A stretch of 64,000 nt of DNA from CAIKZZ01 sp036742455 (GTDB lineage: Bacteria > Pseudomonadota > Gammaproteobacteria > Steroidobacterales > Steroidobacteraceae). Position numbers and translations under genes: made by a program. Location: assembly GCA_036742455.1 (NCBI GenBank), contig DAINQU010000003.1, positions 62,001 to 126,000 of the forward strand. Reading direction: 5' to 3'. This document shows, piece by piece, positions 50,830 to 61,862 of the stretch. Position 1 is the stretch's first letter. Each line of letters starts with the position of its first letter. The notes beneath the pieces were generated by a model, which was given only the letters and a program-made list of their open reading frames with translations, did not search any database and had not been told where the DNA came from.

Positions 50830-53232
50830 CTAGGGGGCCAAGACCAATTTGTGTTCCGGAGGTCCAGGCAGAAATGGGGCCGCCAGACCCTGCGACCAGT
50901 TTTCATGTCCGGCTCGATAATACGGCGACATGGGGTGACCGCTTTGACCGCCCGGCATCATGAAATACGCTTCGGACTCATGGCCCGGCGAAACGGCAAA
51001 TCGTTCCGAGGCACCGAAGTGTTGCCCTTGCACACGCGGCATATCTTCATCGCCCGGCAACAACTCCGGCGCCATATCCGCGAGCTCTGCCAAGGCCGGC
51101 ACGGCCACCGACAGTGGATGGCGAATGTGGACTCGGTTCGCCTTACCCCACGTACAGTCGGCGAGTTTTGGGCATTCGGTCGACAGATCATTCAAGACCG
51201 CGTCGGCCGTATTGAGCAGGAATTCACGCCAATTGGCATGACCTGGCGGGAGCAAATGGGCAGGCCGACTCGTCACCACCGCCCACAACGGCCCTTCAAA
51301 CGTGGGCGATGCCCGGAATGCAAAGCCGGGGCTGGCTGCTCGGGCGGGCGCCGTTAGCGCCGAGTAAACCCGGCGTTCCACCTCTTCACGCCACCGTTTG
51401 ACGAGCCGATAGGCGGCATCGTTCACGCCGGCGGCACCACTCCACGTCTTTAAGACCTGCGCCAACTCCGCCCGGCGCGGCTGCGACTCCACGGCCGCAT
51501 CATCCAGCACCCCGGCGAGCAGGTCTTTCCAACGCGTCAGAAAAACCGCGCGGTCGTCCAGCTGGACGGCCAACATGTCCGCGGGCTGCAAGCGGTCACC
51601 TTTGGCGGCCAAATCGTCGAGGATCTGGCGCGCACGCGCGCCGCGGTCATAGCCTCCGTCGCCGATTTTGGCGAGCGCATCGCCCCCAACCACACGGGCA
51701 TTCGCGGTGGCCAATACCCCGTCCGCGGGATCCAGGATGCGGGGGTGATCCGCCGGGTCCAACCACCCGTCAAAGCCGGCGGCGGGATCCGTGGAAAGAC
51801 GAACATCAACGACACTGCCACGGCGGCGGGGAATTTGGCCCGCCACCGTCCAGGCGATGTGTCCTTGGGCATCGCCGACGACGAAGTTTTGCGCAGGTAT
51901 CCCGGCTCGTGTGGCCACGCCCAACGCCGTATCGAGCGTCGCGGCGCGTTCCAAACCCACCAGCTCGAAGTTGACGGCAGCCGGATCGTGCGCCACCCAC
52001 TGTAGTGCGAGGGCCCTGCCCTGCGCGTCGCGCCCAATGACAGGGCCCCAACGCGTGGTCTGGATATCGAGGTCTTCGGTGGTGCCACCCCGAACCACGA
52101 TCCTTTCCTTGGCATGCCCGTAGGGCTCGGAGCCGTTGGCGGTGAGATAGTGCTTCGAATCCTCCGGATCCGGCACCAGGGTCACGAGCTCCTGATAATC
52201 GCCGTAACTGTTGGTAAAGCCCCAGGCGATTCGTCCATTGCTCCCGGCGACGATCGCTGGGGTCCCGGGCAACGAGACACCCGTGATGTCCACCGCTGTC
52301 GTATCGGGCTCGCTCCACCGCAATCGCACCCGGTACCAGGTATTTGGCATCCGTAACCCCAGGTGCATGTCGTTCGCGACCAGCGCCGCACCGGTCGCCG
52401 TCCGCCGTCCCGAGACCGCCCAATTGTTGCTGCCGGTAATGGGAGGTCTGCCACGCGAGCGTGCGGCGTCGTCGGGGTCGGTCGCCGTGGCGCGCTTGAC
52501 GTCGAATTGTTCCGCGGTGGGCAACTGCGGTGCCGCCGGCGTCGAGTGATCCAATGAACCATCCCATTCCGGCGCTTCCGACCGAAGGAGTTTCGTCACG
52601 ACATCCGGCAAGGCACCCGCCAGCAGTGCTCGCTCCACTTTCGTGTGGGCGTCGGACTCCTGCAATTGCAGGAACATTGCGAGCACACAAAGCACCGAAT
52701 CCTCCGCCCGCCACGGCTCCGGATAAGCGCCGAGCAGGAGATACTCGAATGGGCGGGTTTTCAGCGAGCCGATGCCCCCGTTCACGCCGGCAGCATAGGC
52801 ATCCATGAGCAGTCGCTGGTCCGGCGTCGCTCGTGCGACCACGGCTCGGGCGACCGTGCGCAGTCGGTGCAGTCGAATCTGACGGTCGGTCGGCAGCGTG
52901 CCGGCACCCAGCAACGCCGACAACTCACCGGCTGCGGCGCGTCGCAACAAGTCCATTTGAAAAAAGCGATCCTGGCCGTGTGCATAGCCAAGCCCGTAGG
53001 CGACGTCCGTCTGCGAGGACCCCGTGACCGTCGCGACGCCTAACGCATCACGCTCCAGCGTCGTTGTGGAGAGTATGCCCCGGGTGTGCACTCGCCCATC
53101 GAGCACGGGCAAGCTCCCGCGCAGCAGCAGGGTACCGGCCACTGAACTGGCCAAAAGCACCCCTAAAAATACGAGCACAATCCGAGTGATGATCTTCTGC
53201 ATGGACGCTTGGCCGAGAACGGGGACGCCCAT
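50830..53232 (-). CDS. Penicillin acylase family protein (Ntn hydrolase)
   Basis: This 800-residue precursor belongs to the penicillin acylase family, in which self-cleavage frees an N-terminal serine nucleophile. That serine is in TGSNNWAVSG (Ser268; codon 52431-52429), splitting the protein into an alpha chain and a beta chain of about 530 residues. The N-terminus has a hydrophobic segment (IVLVFLGVLLASSVAGTLLL), so it is exported or anchored. Supporting blocks are YGLGYAHGQDRFFQMDLLRR and WGFTNSYGDYQELV. The substrate may be an acyl-amide such as a penicillin or acyl-homoserine lactone. The ATG at 53232 has AGGAG 8 bases upstream; ATG 53202 is an alternative. Confidence 0.9.
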   Translation of the reverse strand: MGVPVLGQASMQKIITRIVLVFLGVLLASSVAGTLLLRGSLPVLDGRVHTRGILSTTTLERDALGVATVTGSSQTDVAYGLGYAHGQDRFFQMDLLRRAAAGELSALLGAGTLPTDRQIRLHRLRTVARAVVARATPDQRLLMDAYAAGVNGGIGSLKTRPFEYLLLGAYPEPWRAEDSVLCVLAMFLQLQESDAHTKVERALLAGALPDVVTKLLRSEAPEWDGSLDHSTPAAPQLPTAEQFDVKRATATDPDDAARSRGRPPITGSNNWAVSGRRTATGAALVANDMHLGLRMPNTWYRVRLRWSEPDTTAVDITGVSLPGTPAIVAGSNGRIAWGFTNSYGDYQELVTLVPDPEDSKHYLTANGSEPYGHAKERIVVRGGTTEDLDIQTTRWGPVIGRDAQGRALALQWVAHDPAAVNFELVGLERAATLDTALGVATRAGIPAQNFVVGDAQGHIAWTVAGQIPRRRGSVVDVRLSTDPAAGFDGWLDPADHPRILDPADGVLATANARVVGGDALAKIGDGGYDRGARARQILDDLAAKGDRLQPADMLAVQLDDRAVFLTRWKDLLAGVLDDAAVESQPRRAELAQVLKTWSGAAGVNDAAYRLVKRWREEVERRVYSALTAPARAASPGFAFRASPTFEGPLWAVVTSRPAHLLPPGHANWREFLLNTADAVLNDLSTECPKLADCTWGKANRVHIRHPLSVAVPALAELADMAPELLPGDEDMPRVQGQHFGASERFAVSPGHESEAYFMMPGGQSGHPMSPYYRAGHENWSQGLAAPFLPGPPEHKLVLAP

Positions 53233-53261
53233 CGTCGCCGCTCCTGCCGCTGCGGGCAAGT

Positions 53262-53296
53262 CGCCGGGGTTCCCGAACCCCGGCGGAGCCTCCGCC
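53262..53296. terminator. Two overlapping hairpins after pyk
   Basis: A 10-11-bp stem (53262-53285) and a second one (53282-53296, GGCGGAG with CTCCGCC) share four bases, so they exclude each other. They lie directly after the pyk stop, between it and the penicillin acylase gene. No U-tract follows. Confidence 0.5.
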
Positions 53297-54748
53297 TTAG
53301 AGACGAACCTGCAAGATTTTCATGGAGTTAGTCCCGCCCGCGACACCGGACAGTTCACCCTTGGTGAGGATGATTCGGTCGCCTTCATTGGCCAAACCCA
53401 ACTCGACGACCTGACGGAAAATAGCGCCATAGAGACGCTGCGGCTCGGTATGGGTAATGTCAAACGCAACGGAGTAAACGCCGCGGAACAGACACACGCG
53501 GCGACGTGTCGCTTCGGATCGCGTGAATGCGTAAATGGGGATATCGGTGCGCACACGCGACATCCACAGCGGCGTCGAACCCGACTCCGTCAAGGCAACG
53601 ATCGCTTTCACATCCATGTGATTCGCGGTGTACATCACCGCCATCGCGATCGCCTCGTCGGTACCACGGAATACGCGATCGGCCATGTCCTGAGCCAAAA
53701 GACCGCCTTCCACACGGTACTTTTCAGCGCCCACGATCACTTCAGCCATCGATTCCACGGCCTTCACCGGATATTTTCCGACCGCACTCTCCGCGGACAG
53801 CATGACAGCATCGGTGTCATCCAAAACCGCATTGGCGACGTCCGACACCTCTGCGCGGGTCGGAACCGGGTTCTGGATCATCGACTCCATCATCTGGGTC
53901 GCGGTTATAACGACCCGGAAGTGTTTACGCGCGGTCGCGATAATTCGCTTCTGCAGACCCGTCAACTCGGCGTAGCCCACTTCGATACCGAGATCACCTC
54001 GCGCCACCATCACCGCATCACTCGCTTCGACGATCTCGTCCAAACAAGCGATGGCTTCGGCGCGCTCGATTTTGGCCACGACCAGACCGCTGCCACCGGC
54101 ATCGCGGAGCAATCGACGGGCCTCGTTCATATCCTCCGCGGAGCGTGGAAAGGACACAGCGAGATAGTCGACACCCAATTTCGCCGCTGTCTTGATATCG
54201 GTCCGGTCTTTATCCGTCAGCGCGCCGGCCGACAAGCCGCCGCCCTTGCGGTTCAGACCTTTGTTATTCGATAACTCGCCGCCGACAACGACTCGCGTGA
54301 CGACCCGTGGGCCGTTCACGGCGGTCACTTCCAATACAATCAGCCCGTCATTGAGCAAAAGGATGTCGCCCGGCCCCACGTCGCCCGGTAGGTCTTTATA
54401 GGCGCATCCGACGGCCTCGACCGTACCGGCTTTCGGGTCCAACGACACGTCGAGGGTGAATTCAGCACCTTCAACGAGATCGACTTTGCCGTCGATAAAA
54501 CGGTCCACCCGAATTTTCGGTCCGGACAGGTCACCCAGAATCGCGACATAGCGGCCGACACGGTGGGACGCAAGGCGAACCCGCTCAACGCGGCGGGCGT
54601 GGTCTTCGAAACTGCCGTGCGAAAAATTGACGCGCACCACGTCGCAGCCGGCTCGAATCAACTCGGCCAACGTATCCACATCATCCGTTGCAGGACCGAG
54701 TGTCGCAACGATTTTGGCGCGTCGGTTATTGTGAAGAACGGCAGTCAT
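53297..54748 (-). CDS. pyk: Pyruvate kinase
   Basis: Pyruvate kinase makes pyruvate and ATP from phosphoenolpyruvate and ADP. The 483-residue protein shows AKIVATLGPATDDVDTLAEL at the N-terminus, VRVNFSHGSFEDH, the active-site lysine and metal motif VVAKIERAEAI, VARGDLGIEV, the signature ITATQMMESMI and LDDTDAVMLSAESAVGKYPV. The C-terminal regulatory domain is complete. Its ATG overlaps the pgk stop by 4 bases, so it is the last gene of tkt-gap-pgk-pyk. Confidence 0.97.
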   Translation of the reverse strand: MTAVLHNNRRAKIVATLGPATDDVDTLAELIRAGCDVVRVNFSHGSFEDHARRVERVRLASHRVGRYVAILGDLSGPKIRVDRFIDGKVDLVEGAEFTLDVSLDPKAGTVEAVGCAYKDLPGDVGPGDILLLNDGLIVLEVTAVNGPRVVTRVVVGGELSNNKGLNRKGGGLSAGALTDKDRTDIKTAAKLGVDYLAVSFPRSAEDMNEARRLLRDAGGSGLVVAKIERAEAIACLDEIVEASDAVMVARGDLGIEVGYAELTGLQKRIIATARKHFRVVITATQMMESMIQNPVPTRAEVSDVANAVLDDTDAVMLSAESAVGKYPVKAVESMAEVIVGAEKYRVEGGLLAQDMADRVFRGTDEAIAMAVMYTANHMDVKAIVALTESGSTPLWMSRVRTDIPIYAFTRSEATRRRVCLFRGVYSVAFDITHTEPQRLYGAIFRQVVELGLANEGDRIILTKGELSGVAGGTNSMKILQVRL

Positions 54749-55917
54749 CGGGATCCCTCCGCAGCTCGAGCCTCAAGCATTGCTACCGCCGGCAGTACTT
54801 TGCCCTCGACGAATTCGAGGAAGGCGCCACCGCCGGTCGAAATATAAGAAATACCCGCTTCCACGCCGTATTTCTCGATTGCAGCCAATGTGTCACCACC
54901 GCCTGCCAGAGAGAATGCCGACGATCCCGCAATGGCATTGGCAATCGTGCGCGTGCCCTCTCCGAATTGATCAAACTCAAAAACACCCACTGGGCCGTTC
55001 CACAGAATGGTGCCCGCCGATGCAAGCAGCTGGGACAGCCGTTCCGCAGAGTCCGGCCCGATATCAAGAATCAACTCATCCTCACCGACGGCATCGACCG
55101 ATTTCACATCGGCCTCCGCTTGTGCCGAAAACGCCTTGGCGACGACGACATCCGTGGGGAGCGGCAATTGAACGCCCTTCTCTGCGGACCGAGCCAACAA
55201 TCGACGAGCGATGTCGACCATGTCCGGCTCGGCGAGACTCTTTCCGATGGGCTTTCCTTGTGCGAGCAAGAACGTATTGGCGATGCCGCCACCGACAATC
55301 AAAAGATCGACTTTCTCAAGCAGCGATTCCAGCACCGTGAGTTTGGTCGACACTTTTGAACCGGCAACGATCGCCACAAGCGGACGCTTCGGCGCATGCA
55401 GAGCGGAGTCTAGGGCAACCAACTCATTCACCAGCAACGGTCCGGCGCACGCGATCGGAGCATATTTGCCGACACCGTGTGTGCTGGCCTCCGCACGATG
55501 GGAGGTGCCGAAGGCATCCATCACATAGACGTCGCATAACGCCGCCATGCGACGCGCAAGCTCCGCGTTGTCTTTCTTCTCGCCTTTGTTAAAGCGAACG
55601 TTTTCGACCAGCACGAGGTTACCGGGCTCGACCGTGACGCCGTTTAGCCAGTCACTGACGAGCGGCACATCGCGACCCAGCAGTTCTCCGAGTCGCTTGG
55701 CCACCGGGGCCATCGAGAACTCCGCACTGGGCTGCCCTTCCTCCGGGCGTCCCAGGTGCGACATGACGATGACGCGACCACCTGCCGCCAACGCAGCCTG
55801 AATAGTCGGTAGTGCAGCCCGGATACGGGCATCGCTCGTGACCACGCCGTCTTTAACCGGCACGTTCAGATCTTCGCGAATCAGGACACGACGCCCGTTG
55901 AGGTCGACGTCCTGCAT
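54745..55917 (-). CDS. pgk: Phosphoglycerate kinase
   Basis: Pgk moves phosphate from 1,3-bisphosphoglycerate to ADP, or the reverse. The 390-residue monomer has RVLIREDLNVPVKDGVVTSD, VIVMSHLGRPEEG, NVRFNKGEKKD, VAIVAGSKVSTKLTVLESLL and the C-terminal nucleotide motif FSLAGGGDTLAAIEKYG. The ATG at 55917 gives the family start; 41 codons further upstream overlap gap. It begins 44 bases after the gap stop, without a convincing ribosome site. Confidence 0.97.
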   Translation of the reverse strand: MQDVDLNGRRVLIREDLNVPVKDGVVTSDARIRAALPTIQAALAAGGRVIVMSHLGRPEEGQPSAEFSMAPVAKRLGELLGRDVPLVSDWLNGVTVEPGNLVLVENVRFNKGEKKDNAELARRMAALCDVYVMDAFGTSHRAEASTHGVGKYAPIACAGPLLVNELVALDSALHAPKRPLVAIVAGSKVSTKLTVLESLLEKVDLLIVGGGIANTFLLAQGKPIGKSLAEPDMVDIARRLLARSAEKGVQLPLPTDVVVAKAFSAQAEADVKSVDAVGEDELILDIGPDSAERLSQLLASAGTILWNGPVGVFEFDQFGEGTRTIANAIAGSSAFSLAGGGDTLAAIEKYGVEAGISYISTGGGAFLEFVEGKVLPAVAMLEARAAEGSR

Positions 55918-55961
55918 CCTAATGACGCGGGTCGAAACGCCACCCACGGGCGTCGCAACAC

Positions 55962-56975
55962 TCACTGAGCGCGGCTCCACGCCAACGTCGTATCGAGCAT
56001 GCGATTCGAGAAGCCCCACTCGTTGTCGTACCACGAGCACACCTTCACGAGCGTACCGTCAATCACCTTCGTCAATGTGGCGTCATAGGTGGACGAGGCG
56101 GGGTCGTGATTAAAGTCGACCGAAACGAGCGGACCGTCGTTATAGGCCAAGACGCCTTTCAACGGCCCTTCTGACGCAGCCTTGAGAATCTGATTGATCT
56201 CTTCGGCTGACGTGGCGCGCTTCGCCACGAACGTCAAATCGACCATCGAGACGTTGATCGTCGGTACGCGAACCGCGAAGCCGTCCAATTTGCCCTTCAG
56301 TTCGGGCAATACGAGGCCGACCGCAGCGGCAGCGCCCGTTTTGGTGGGAATCATCGACATCGTGGCCGAGCGGGCACGACGCAAGTCTTCGTGATAGACG
56401 TCCGTAAGGACTTGATCGTTGGTATAGGCGTGAATCGTCGTCATGATGCCGTGCTCGAGGCCGATGGCGTCGTGCAGCGGCTTGACCAAGGGCGCCAGAC
56501 AGTTGGTCGTGCAAGACGCATTGGAAATGACCGTCATGGCACTGGTCAGTACATTGTGATTTACGCCGTACACGACGGTGGCATCCACCGGGCCACTGGC
56601 GGGCGCAGATACGATGACTTTCTTGGCGCCACCGGCGAGATGCTTCGATGCCTTCTCGTGGCTCGTGAACAGACCGGTGCACTCGAGCACGATATCGACA
56701 CCCAATTCACCCCACGGCAACTTGGACGGGTCGCGTTCGGCGAGGACCTTGATACGGTCACCGTTCACCACAATCGAATCGCCTTCGACCGTCACAGTGC
56801 CTGGAAAGCGGCCATGCGCAGTGTCAAACCGCGTCAGATGGGCGTTGGTCTGCGGGTTCCCGAGATCGTTGATCGCGACAACCTGAATTTCCTGATTGCG
56901 ATTGCTCTCATACAGTGCGCGGAGAATGTTGCGACCGATGCGACCGTATCCGTTGATGCCGATGCGGATTGCCAT
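55962..56975 (-). CDS. gap: Glyceraldehyde-3-phosphate dehydrogenase, type I
   Basis: GAPDH oxidises glyceraldehyde-3-phosphate with NAD(P). The 337-residue protein has the nucleotide loop IGINGYGRIGRNILRAL, the active-site Cys155 in SNASCTTNCLAP, the histidine region HAYTNDQVLTD and the C-terminal WYDNEWGFSNRM. The residue after the second strand is Asp (AINDLGN), which favours NAD. AGGAG lies 7 bases before the ATG. It could in principle be erythrose-4-phosphate dehydrogenase (epd), but the CTTNCLAP and DLRRARSA blocks favour gap. Confidence 0.95.
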   Translation of the reverse strand: MAIRIGINGYGRIGRNILRALYESNRNQEIQVVAINDLGNPQTNAHLTRFDTAHGRFPGTVTVEGDSIVVNGDRIKVLAERDPSKLPWGELGVDIVLECTGLFTSHEKASKHLAGGAKKVIVSAPASGPVDATVVYGVNHNVLTSAMTVISNASCTTNCLAPLVKPLHDAIGLEHGIMTTIHAYTNDQVLTDVYHEDLRRARSATMSMIPTKTGAAAAVGLVLPELKGKLDGFAVRVPTINVSMVDLTFVAKRATSAEEINQILKAASEGPLKGVLAYNDGPLVSVDFNHDPASSTYDATLTKVIDGTLVKVCSWYDNEWGFSNRMLDTTLAWSRAQ

Positions 56976-57028
56976 GATGGAATCTCCTGAAGTTCAAAAA
57001 AAATTTCGACTAATACAGAGTCAGTCAA

Positions 57029-59032
57029 TTAACCGCCGATGGCTGCCAAGGCAGTTTCAGCAACACGTTCGGCCGTGATGCCGAAGTGCTTGAATAGATC
57101 CTTGGCAGGCGCCGATGCGCCGAAGGTATCGATCCCCACCACGTTGCCAATGCAACCGGTGTAGCGACACCAACCGTCGCGCACGCCGGCTTCAACGGCC
57201 ACGCGCGGTACGCCCGGCGGCAACACCGACGCCTGATACGCGGCGTCTTGACGATCAAACACGGACGTCGAAGGCATCGACACGACGCGAACACGTCGAC
57301 CTGCGGCGCGCAATGTCGCCGCCGCCTCCACCGCCAATTGCACTTCCGAACCGGTCCCAATCAGGACGACTTCCGGAGCCCCGTCACTGTCACTCAATAC
57401 GTAGCCGCCACAACGCACCGCTGCGACCTGCTCCGCGCTACGGGACTGATGGGCCAGTGCCTGACGCGTCAAGATAAGCGCCGTCGGGCCGCTACGACGC
57501 TCAATCGCGTCCACCCAAGCCACGTGCGCCTCCAAAGCATCGCAGGGCCGCCAGACCGTGAAATTCGGAATAATGCGTAGCGAAGCAATGTGCTCGATCG
57601 GTTGGTGGGTAGGACCATCCTCACCCAATCCGATCGAATCGTGCGTCCAGACGTACGTCACGGGGATTTGCATCAACGCCGACATACGTGCCGCGTTGCG
57701 GGCGTAGTCCGAAAAGACGAGGAACGTCCCGCCGTAAGGCAAGAAGCCCCCGTGCAACGCCAAGCCATTCATCACGGCTGACATGCCAAATTCACGAACG
57801 CCGTACCAAACGTAATTGCCAGAGGCGTCGTCGCGGGTGATGCCCTTTGAATTCTTCGCCCACGTGTTGTTGGACCCGGTCAGATCGGCGGATCCACCGA
57901 GCATCTCGGGCAAGCGTGGAGCAAAAGCATTAAGCGCCGATTGCGACGACTGACGCGTGGCAGTGGTCGATGCCGCAGCCTGAACCGTCGCCAAGGTTTG
58001 GGCGACATAATCGGACCAGTCGGCCGGCAAGTCGCCGCGGACGCGGCGGTCCAACTCCGCTGCCGCTTCCGGATAGACCTTCCGGTATTCTTTCATCAGG
58101 CGCTGCCATTTACCCTCGACCCGCTTGCCGCGGCCACGGGCGTCCCAGGCCTCCCGAACGTCGTCCGGAATTTCAAACGGCGCGTACGGCCAGTTGAGCG
58201 CCTCGCGAGCGGCGGCGATTTCGCCAGCCCCCAGCGGGGCGCCGTGGCAGTGCTCGGTGCCCTGCTTGTTCGGAGCCCCGAAGCCAATGATGGTCTTGCA
58301 GCAGATGAGCGTCGGCTTCGACGTTTCTTTCTTGGCCTTACGGATGGCCTTGGAAATAGCTTCGGAGTCGTGACCGTCAACGCCCCGGATGACGTGCCAG
58401 CCGTAGGCTTCGAAGCGCTTCGGCGTGTCATCGGTGAACCAGCCCTGGACGTGCCCATCGATCGAGATGCCGTTGTCATCCCAGAAGGCAATGAGCTTGC
58501 CCAACCCCAAGGTTCCGGCGAGCGCGCACGCCTCGTGGGACACGCCTTCCATCAGACAGCCATCGCCGAGGAACACGTACGTGTGGTGGTCAATCAGATC
58601 AAAGCCCGGCTGGTTGTAGGTTGCAGCCAAGACTTTTTCGGCCAGAGCCATGCCGACCGCATTGGTAATGCCCTGCCCCAGCGGTCCAGTGGTGGTTTCA
58701 ATACCGATATGCAGGTCGCGCTCCGGATGACCGGCCGTGTGCGAACCGAGTTGCCGAAAACGGCGCAAATCGTCCGTCGACACGGGATAACCGGTCAGAT
58801 GCAACAGGGAATACAGCAACATGGATCCGTGGCCGTTGGACAGAACGAAACGGTCGCGGTCCAACCAAGCTGGATTGCCGGGGCTGTGCTTCAAATGATC
58901 GCGCCACAGCACTTCGGCAATATCCGCCATGCCCATCGGGGCGCCGGGGTGCCCGGAATTGGCCTGTTGCACGGCATCCATGCTGAGCGCACGAATGGCA
59001 TTGGCGAGATGACGACGGTTCTGCATTTCCAT
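57029..59032 (-). CDS. tkt: Transketolase
   Basis: Transketolase moves two-carbon units between sugars of the pentose phosphate pathway using thiamine diphosphate. The 667-residue protein has LANAIRALSMDAVQQANSGH, the ThDP motif GDGCLMEGVSHEACALAGTL to DDNGISIDG, the middle pyrimidine-binding block TYVWTHDSIGLGEDGPTHQP and the C-terminal RVAVEAGVRDGW. It leads the minus-strand set tkt-gap-pgk-pyk and diverges from metK with 123 bases between. ATG 59026, two codons in, is an alternative start. Confidence 0.97.
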   Translation of the reverse strand: MEMQNRRHLANAIRALSMDAVQQANSGHPGAPMGMADIAEVLWRDHLKHSPGNPAWLDRDRFVLSNGHGSMLLYSLLHLTGYPVSTDDLRRFRQLGSHTAGHPERDLHIGIETTTGPLGQGITNAVGMALAEKVLAATYNQPGFDLIDHHTYVFLGDGCLMEGVSHEACALAGTLGLGKLIAFWDDNGISIDGHVQGWFTDDTPKRFEAYGWHVIRGVDGHDSEAISKAIRKAKKETSKPTLICCKTIIGFGAPNKQGTEHCHGAPLGAGEIAAAREALNWPYAPFEIPDDVREAWDARGRGKRVEGKWQRLMKEYRKVYPEAAAELDRRVRGDLPADWSDYVAQTLATVQAAASTTATRQSSQSALNAFAPRLPEMLGGSADLTGSNNTWAKNSKGITRDDASGNYVWYGVREFGMSAVMNGLALHGGFLPYGGTFLVFSDYARNAARMSALMQIPVTYVWTHDSIGLGEDGPTHQPIEHIASLRIIPNFTVWRPCDALEAHVAWVDAIERRSGPTALILTRQALAHQSRSAEQVAAVRCGGYVLSDSDGAPEVVLIGTGSEVQLAVEAAATLRAAGRRVRVVSMPSTSVFDRQDAAYQASVLPPGVPRVAVEAGVRDGWCRYTGCIGNVVGIDTFGASAPAKDLFKHFGITAERVAETALAAIGG

Positions 59033-59103
59033 TTCCCGGTAAGACTGTCAATCAAGCATTGTCCCGTATGGGAGATGCAGGGGCAACGTCCAACAAGGAT
59101 ATG

Positions 59104-59109
59104 TATACT
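59104..59109 (+). promoter_or_regulatory. Candidate -10 box of metK
   Basis: TATACT lies 46 bases upstream of the metK ATG in the gap to the divergent tkt gene. No clear -35 box is at the right distance. I see no SAM riboswitch in this gap. Confidence 0.35.
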
Positions 59110-59155
59110 CCTGCGCCGTTACGGCAAAGAGTCGCCTTAGCGAGCAGGGAGCCCC

Positions 59156-60316
59156 ATGTCCACGAACAGTTACCTTTTCACGTCCGAATCGGTCTCCGAA
59201 GGCCATCCGGACAAGGTTGCCGACCAGATTTCGGACGCAGTTCTGGACGCCATTCTTGCACTGGACAAGAAGGCTCGGGTGGCCTGCGAAACGCTGGTGA
59301 AGACCGGTTGCGCGATTGTGGCCGGCGAAATTACGACGACCGCCTCGGTGGATTTTGAGGCGATCGTGCGTCGGACGATCCTGCGCATTGGCTACAACAG
59401 CAGCGAAATGGGCTTCGACGGCTCGAGCTGCGCGGTCATCAACATTATCGGCAAGCAGTCTCCGGACATCGCTCAGGGCGTCGACCGGAAGGACCCGCGC
59501 AAGCAGGGTGCGGGCGATCAGGGCCTCATGTTTGGTTACGCGACCAACGAGACCGACGTCTTGATGCCAGCGCCGATCACCTACTCTCACCGACTCGTGC
59601 AGCGTCAGGCGCAGGTCCGTAAGTCGAAGAAATTGCCCTGGCTCCGCCCCGACGCGAAGAGCCAAGTCACGTTCCGGTACGAACACGATCGCCCGGTCGG
59701 CATCGAGGCGGTCGTGCTGTCGACCCAGCACTCGCCGGAAATCACCCAGCGCAAGCTGCGCGAGGCCGTGATGGAGGAGATTATTCTCCCCGTGCTGCCC
59801 TCCCGTTGGATCGATAAGCGGACCAAATTCCACATCAATCCCACCGGCAAGTTCGTCGTCGGCGGCCCCGTCGGCGACTGCGGCCTGACGGGCCGGAAGA
59901 TCATTGTGGACACCTACGGCGGGTTTGCTCGCCACGGCGGCGGTGCCTTCTCGGGTAAGGACCCGTCCAAGGTTGACCGTTCGGCGGCCTACGCCGCGCG
60001 CTACGTCGCCAAGAATATTGTGGCCGCCGGCCTCGCCGAACGCTGCGAGGTCCAGGTCTCCTACGCCATCGGCGTCGCTGAACCCACCTCGGTCATGGTG
60101 GAAACCTTCGGAACGAGCAAGTTGTCGCGCGACGCGCTGACCAAGCTCGTGCGCAAGCATTTCGACTTGACCCCCTACGGATTGCGCCAAATGCTTGATT
60201 TGGCTCGACCGATTTACGAGGCGACCGCCTCCTACGGCCATTTCGGCCGCACGGAGTCGGAATTTACCTGGGAACGCACCGACAAGGTGCGCGCCCTCAA
60301 GGCGGACGCCAAGTAA
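59156..60316 (+). CDS. metK: S-adenosylmethionine synthetase
   Basis: MetK makes S-adenosylmethionine from methionine and ATP. The 386-residue protein has SVSEGHPDKVADQISDAVLD at the N-terminus, the substrate loop GAGDQGLMFGYATNET and the C-terminal phosphate loop GGGAFSGKDPSKVDRSAAYA. GGGAG sits 4 bases before the ATG. The product feeds methyltransferases such as RsmH and RsmI in this window; the next gene, ahcY, removes the by-product. Confidence 0.98.
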   Translation: MSTNSYLFTSESVSEGHPDKVADQISDAVLDAILALDKKARVACETLVKTGCAIVAGEITTTASVDFEAIVRRTILRIGYNSSEMGFDGSSCAVINIIGKQSPDIAQGVDRKDPRKQGAGDQGLMFGYATNETDVLMPAPITYSHRLVQRQAQVRKSKKLPWLRPDAKSQVTFRYEHDRPVGIEAVVLSTQHSPEITQRKLREAVMEEIILPVLPSRWIDKRTKFHINPTGKFVVGGPVGDCGLTGRKIIVDTYGGFARHGGGAFSGKDPSKVDRSAAYAARYVAKNIVAAGLAERCEVQVSYAIGVAEPTSVMVETFGTSKLSRDALTKLVRKHFDLTPYGLRQMLDLARPIYEATASYGHFGRTESEFTWERTDKVRALKADAK

Positions 60317-60337
60317 GTCCCGCATAACACCTCCCGA

Positions 60338-60418
60338 CCGAGGGGCGCTGCAGCGGGCCTGGGGTTTTTCCCGGGCACCGTCAGGCTCGGTGGGGGGGTC
60401 GACCTGACAACGGCGCCC
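60338..60418 (+). promoter_or_regulatory. S-adenosylhomocysteine riboswitch
   Basis: The gap between metK and ahcY holds the SAH riboswitch core: CCGAGGGGCGCTGC at the 5' side, CAGGCTCGG in the middle and CGGCGCCC at the 3' side. CCGAG (60338-60342) pairs with CTCGG (60386-60390), and GGGCGC (60343-60348) with GCGCCC (60413-60418) as the pseudoknot. The ahcY ribosome site GGAGAG starts 10 bases later. High SAH should raise AhcY synthesis. Confidence 0.92.
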
Positions 60419-60438
60419 ATTCCCTCTGGAGAGAGAGA

Positions 60439-61851
<1,413 letters not shown>

Positions 61852-61862
61852 GCAAAAACCGT

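Noticed and set aside
53024..54274. 416-codon plus-strand frame opposite pyk
   Set aside because: It is antisense to pyruvate kinase and resembles the other shadow frames.
57941..59140. 399-codon plus-strand frame opposite tkt
   Set aside because: It is a shadow of transketolase, with no family resemblance and no start signal.
59041..59155. Possible SAM riboswitch upstream of metK
   Set aside because: None of the SAM-I, SAM-II or SAM/SAH cores could be drawn in the 115 bases.
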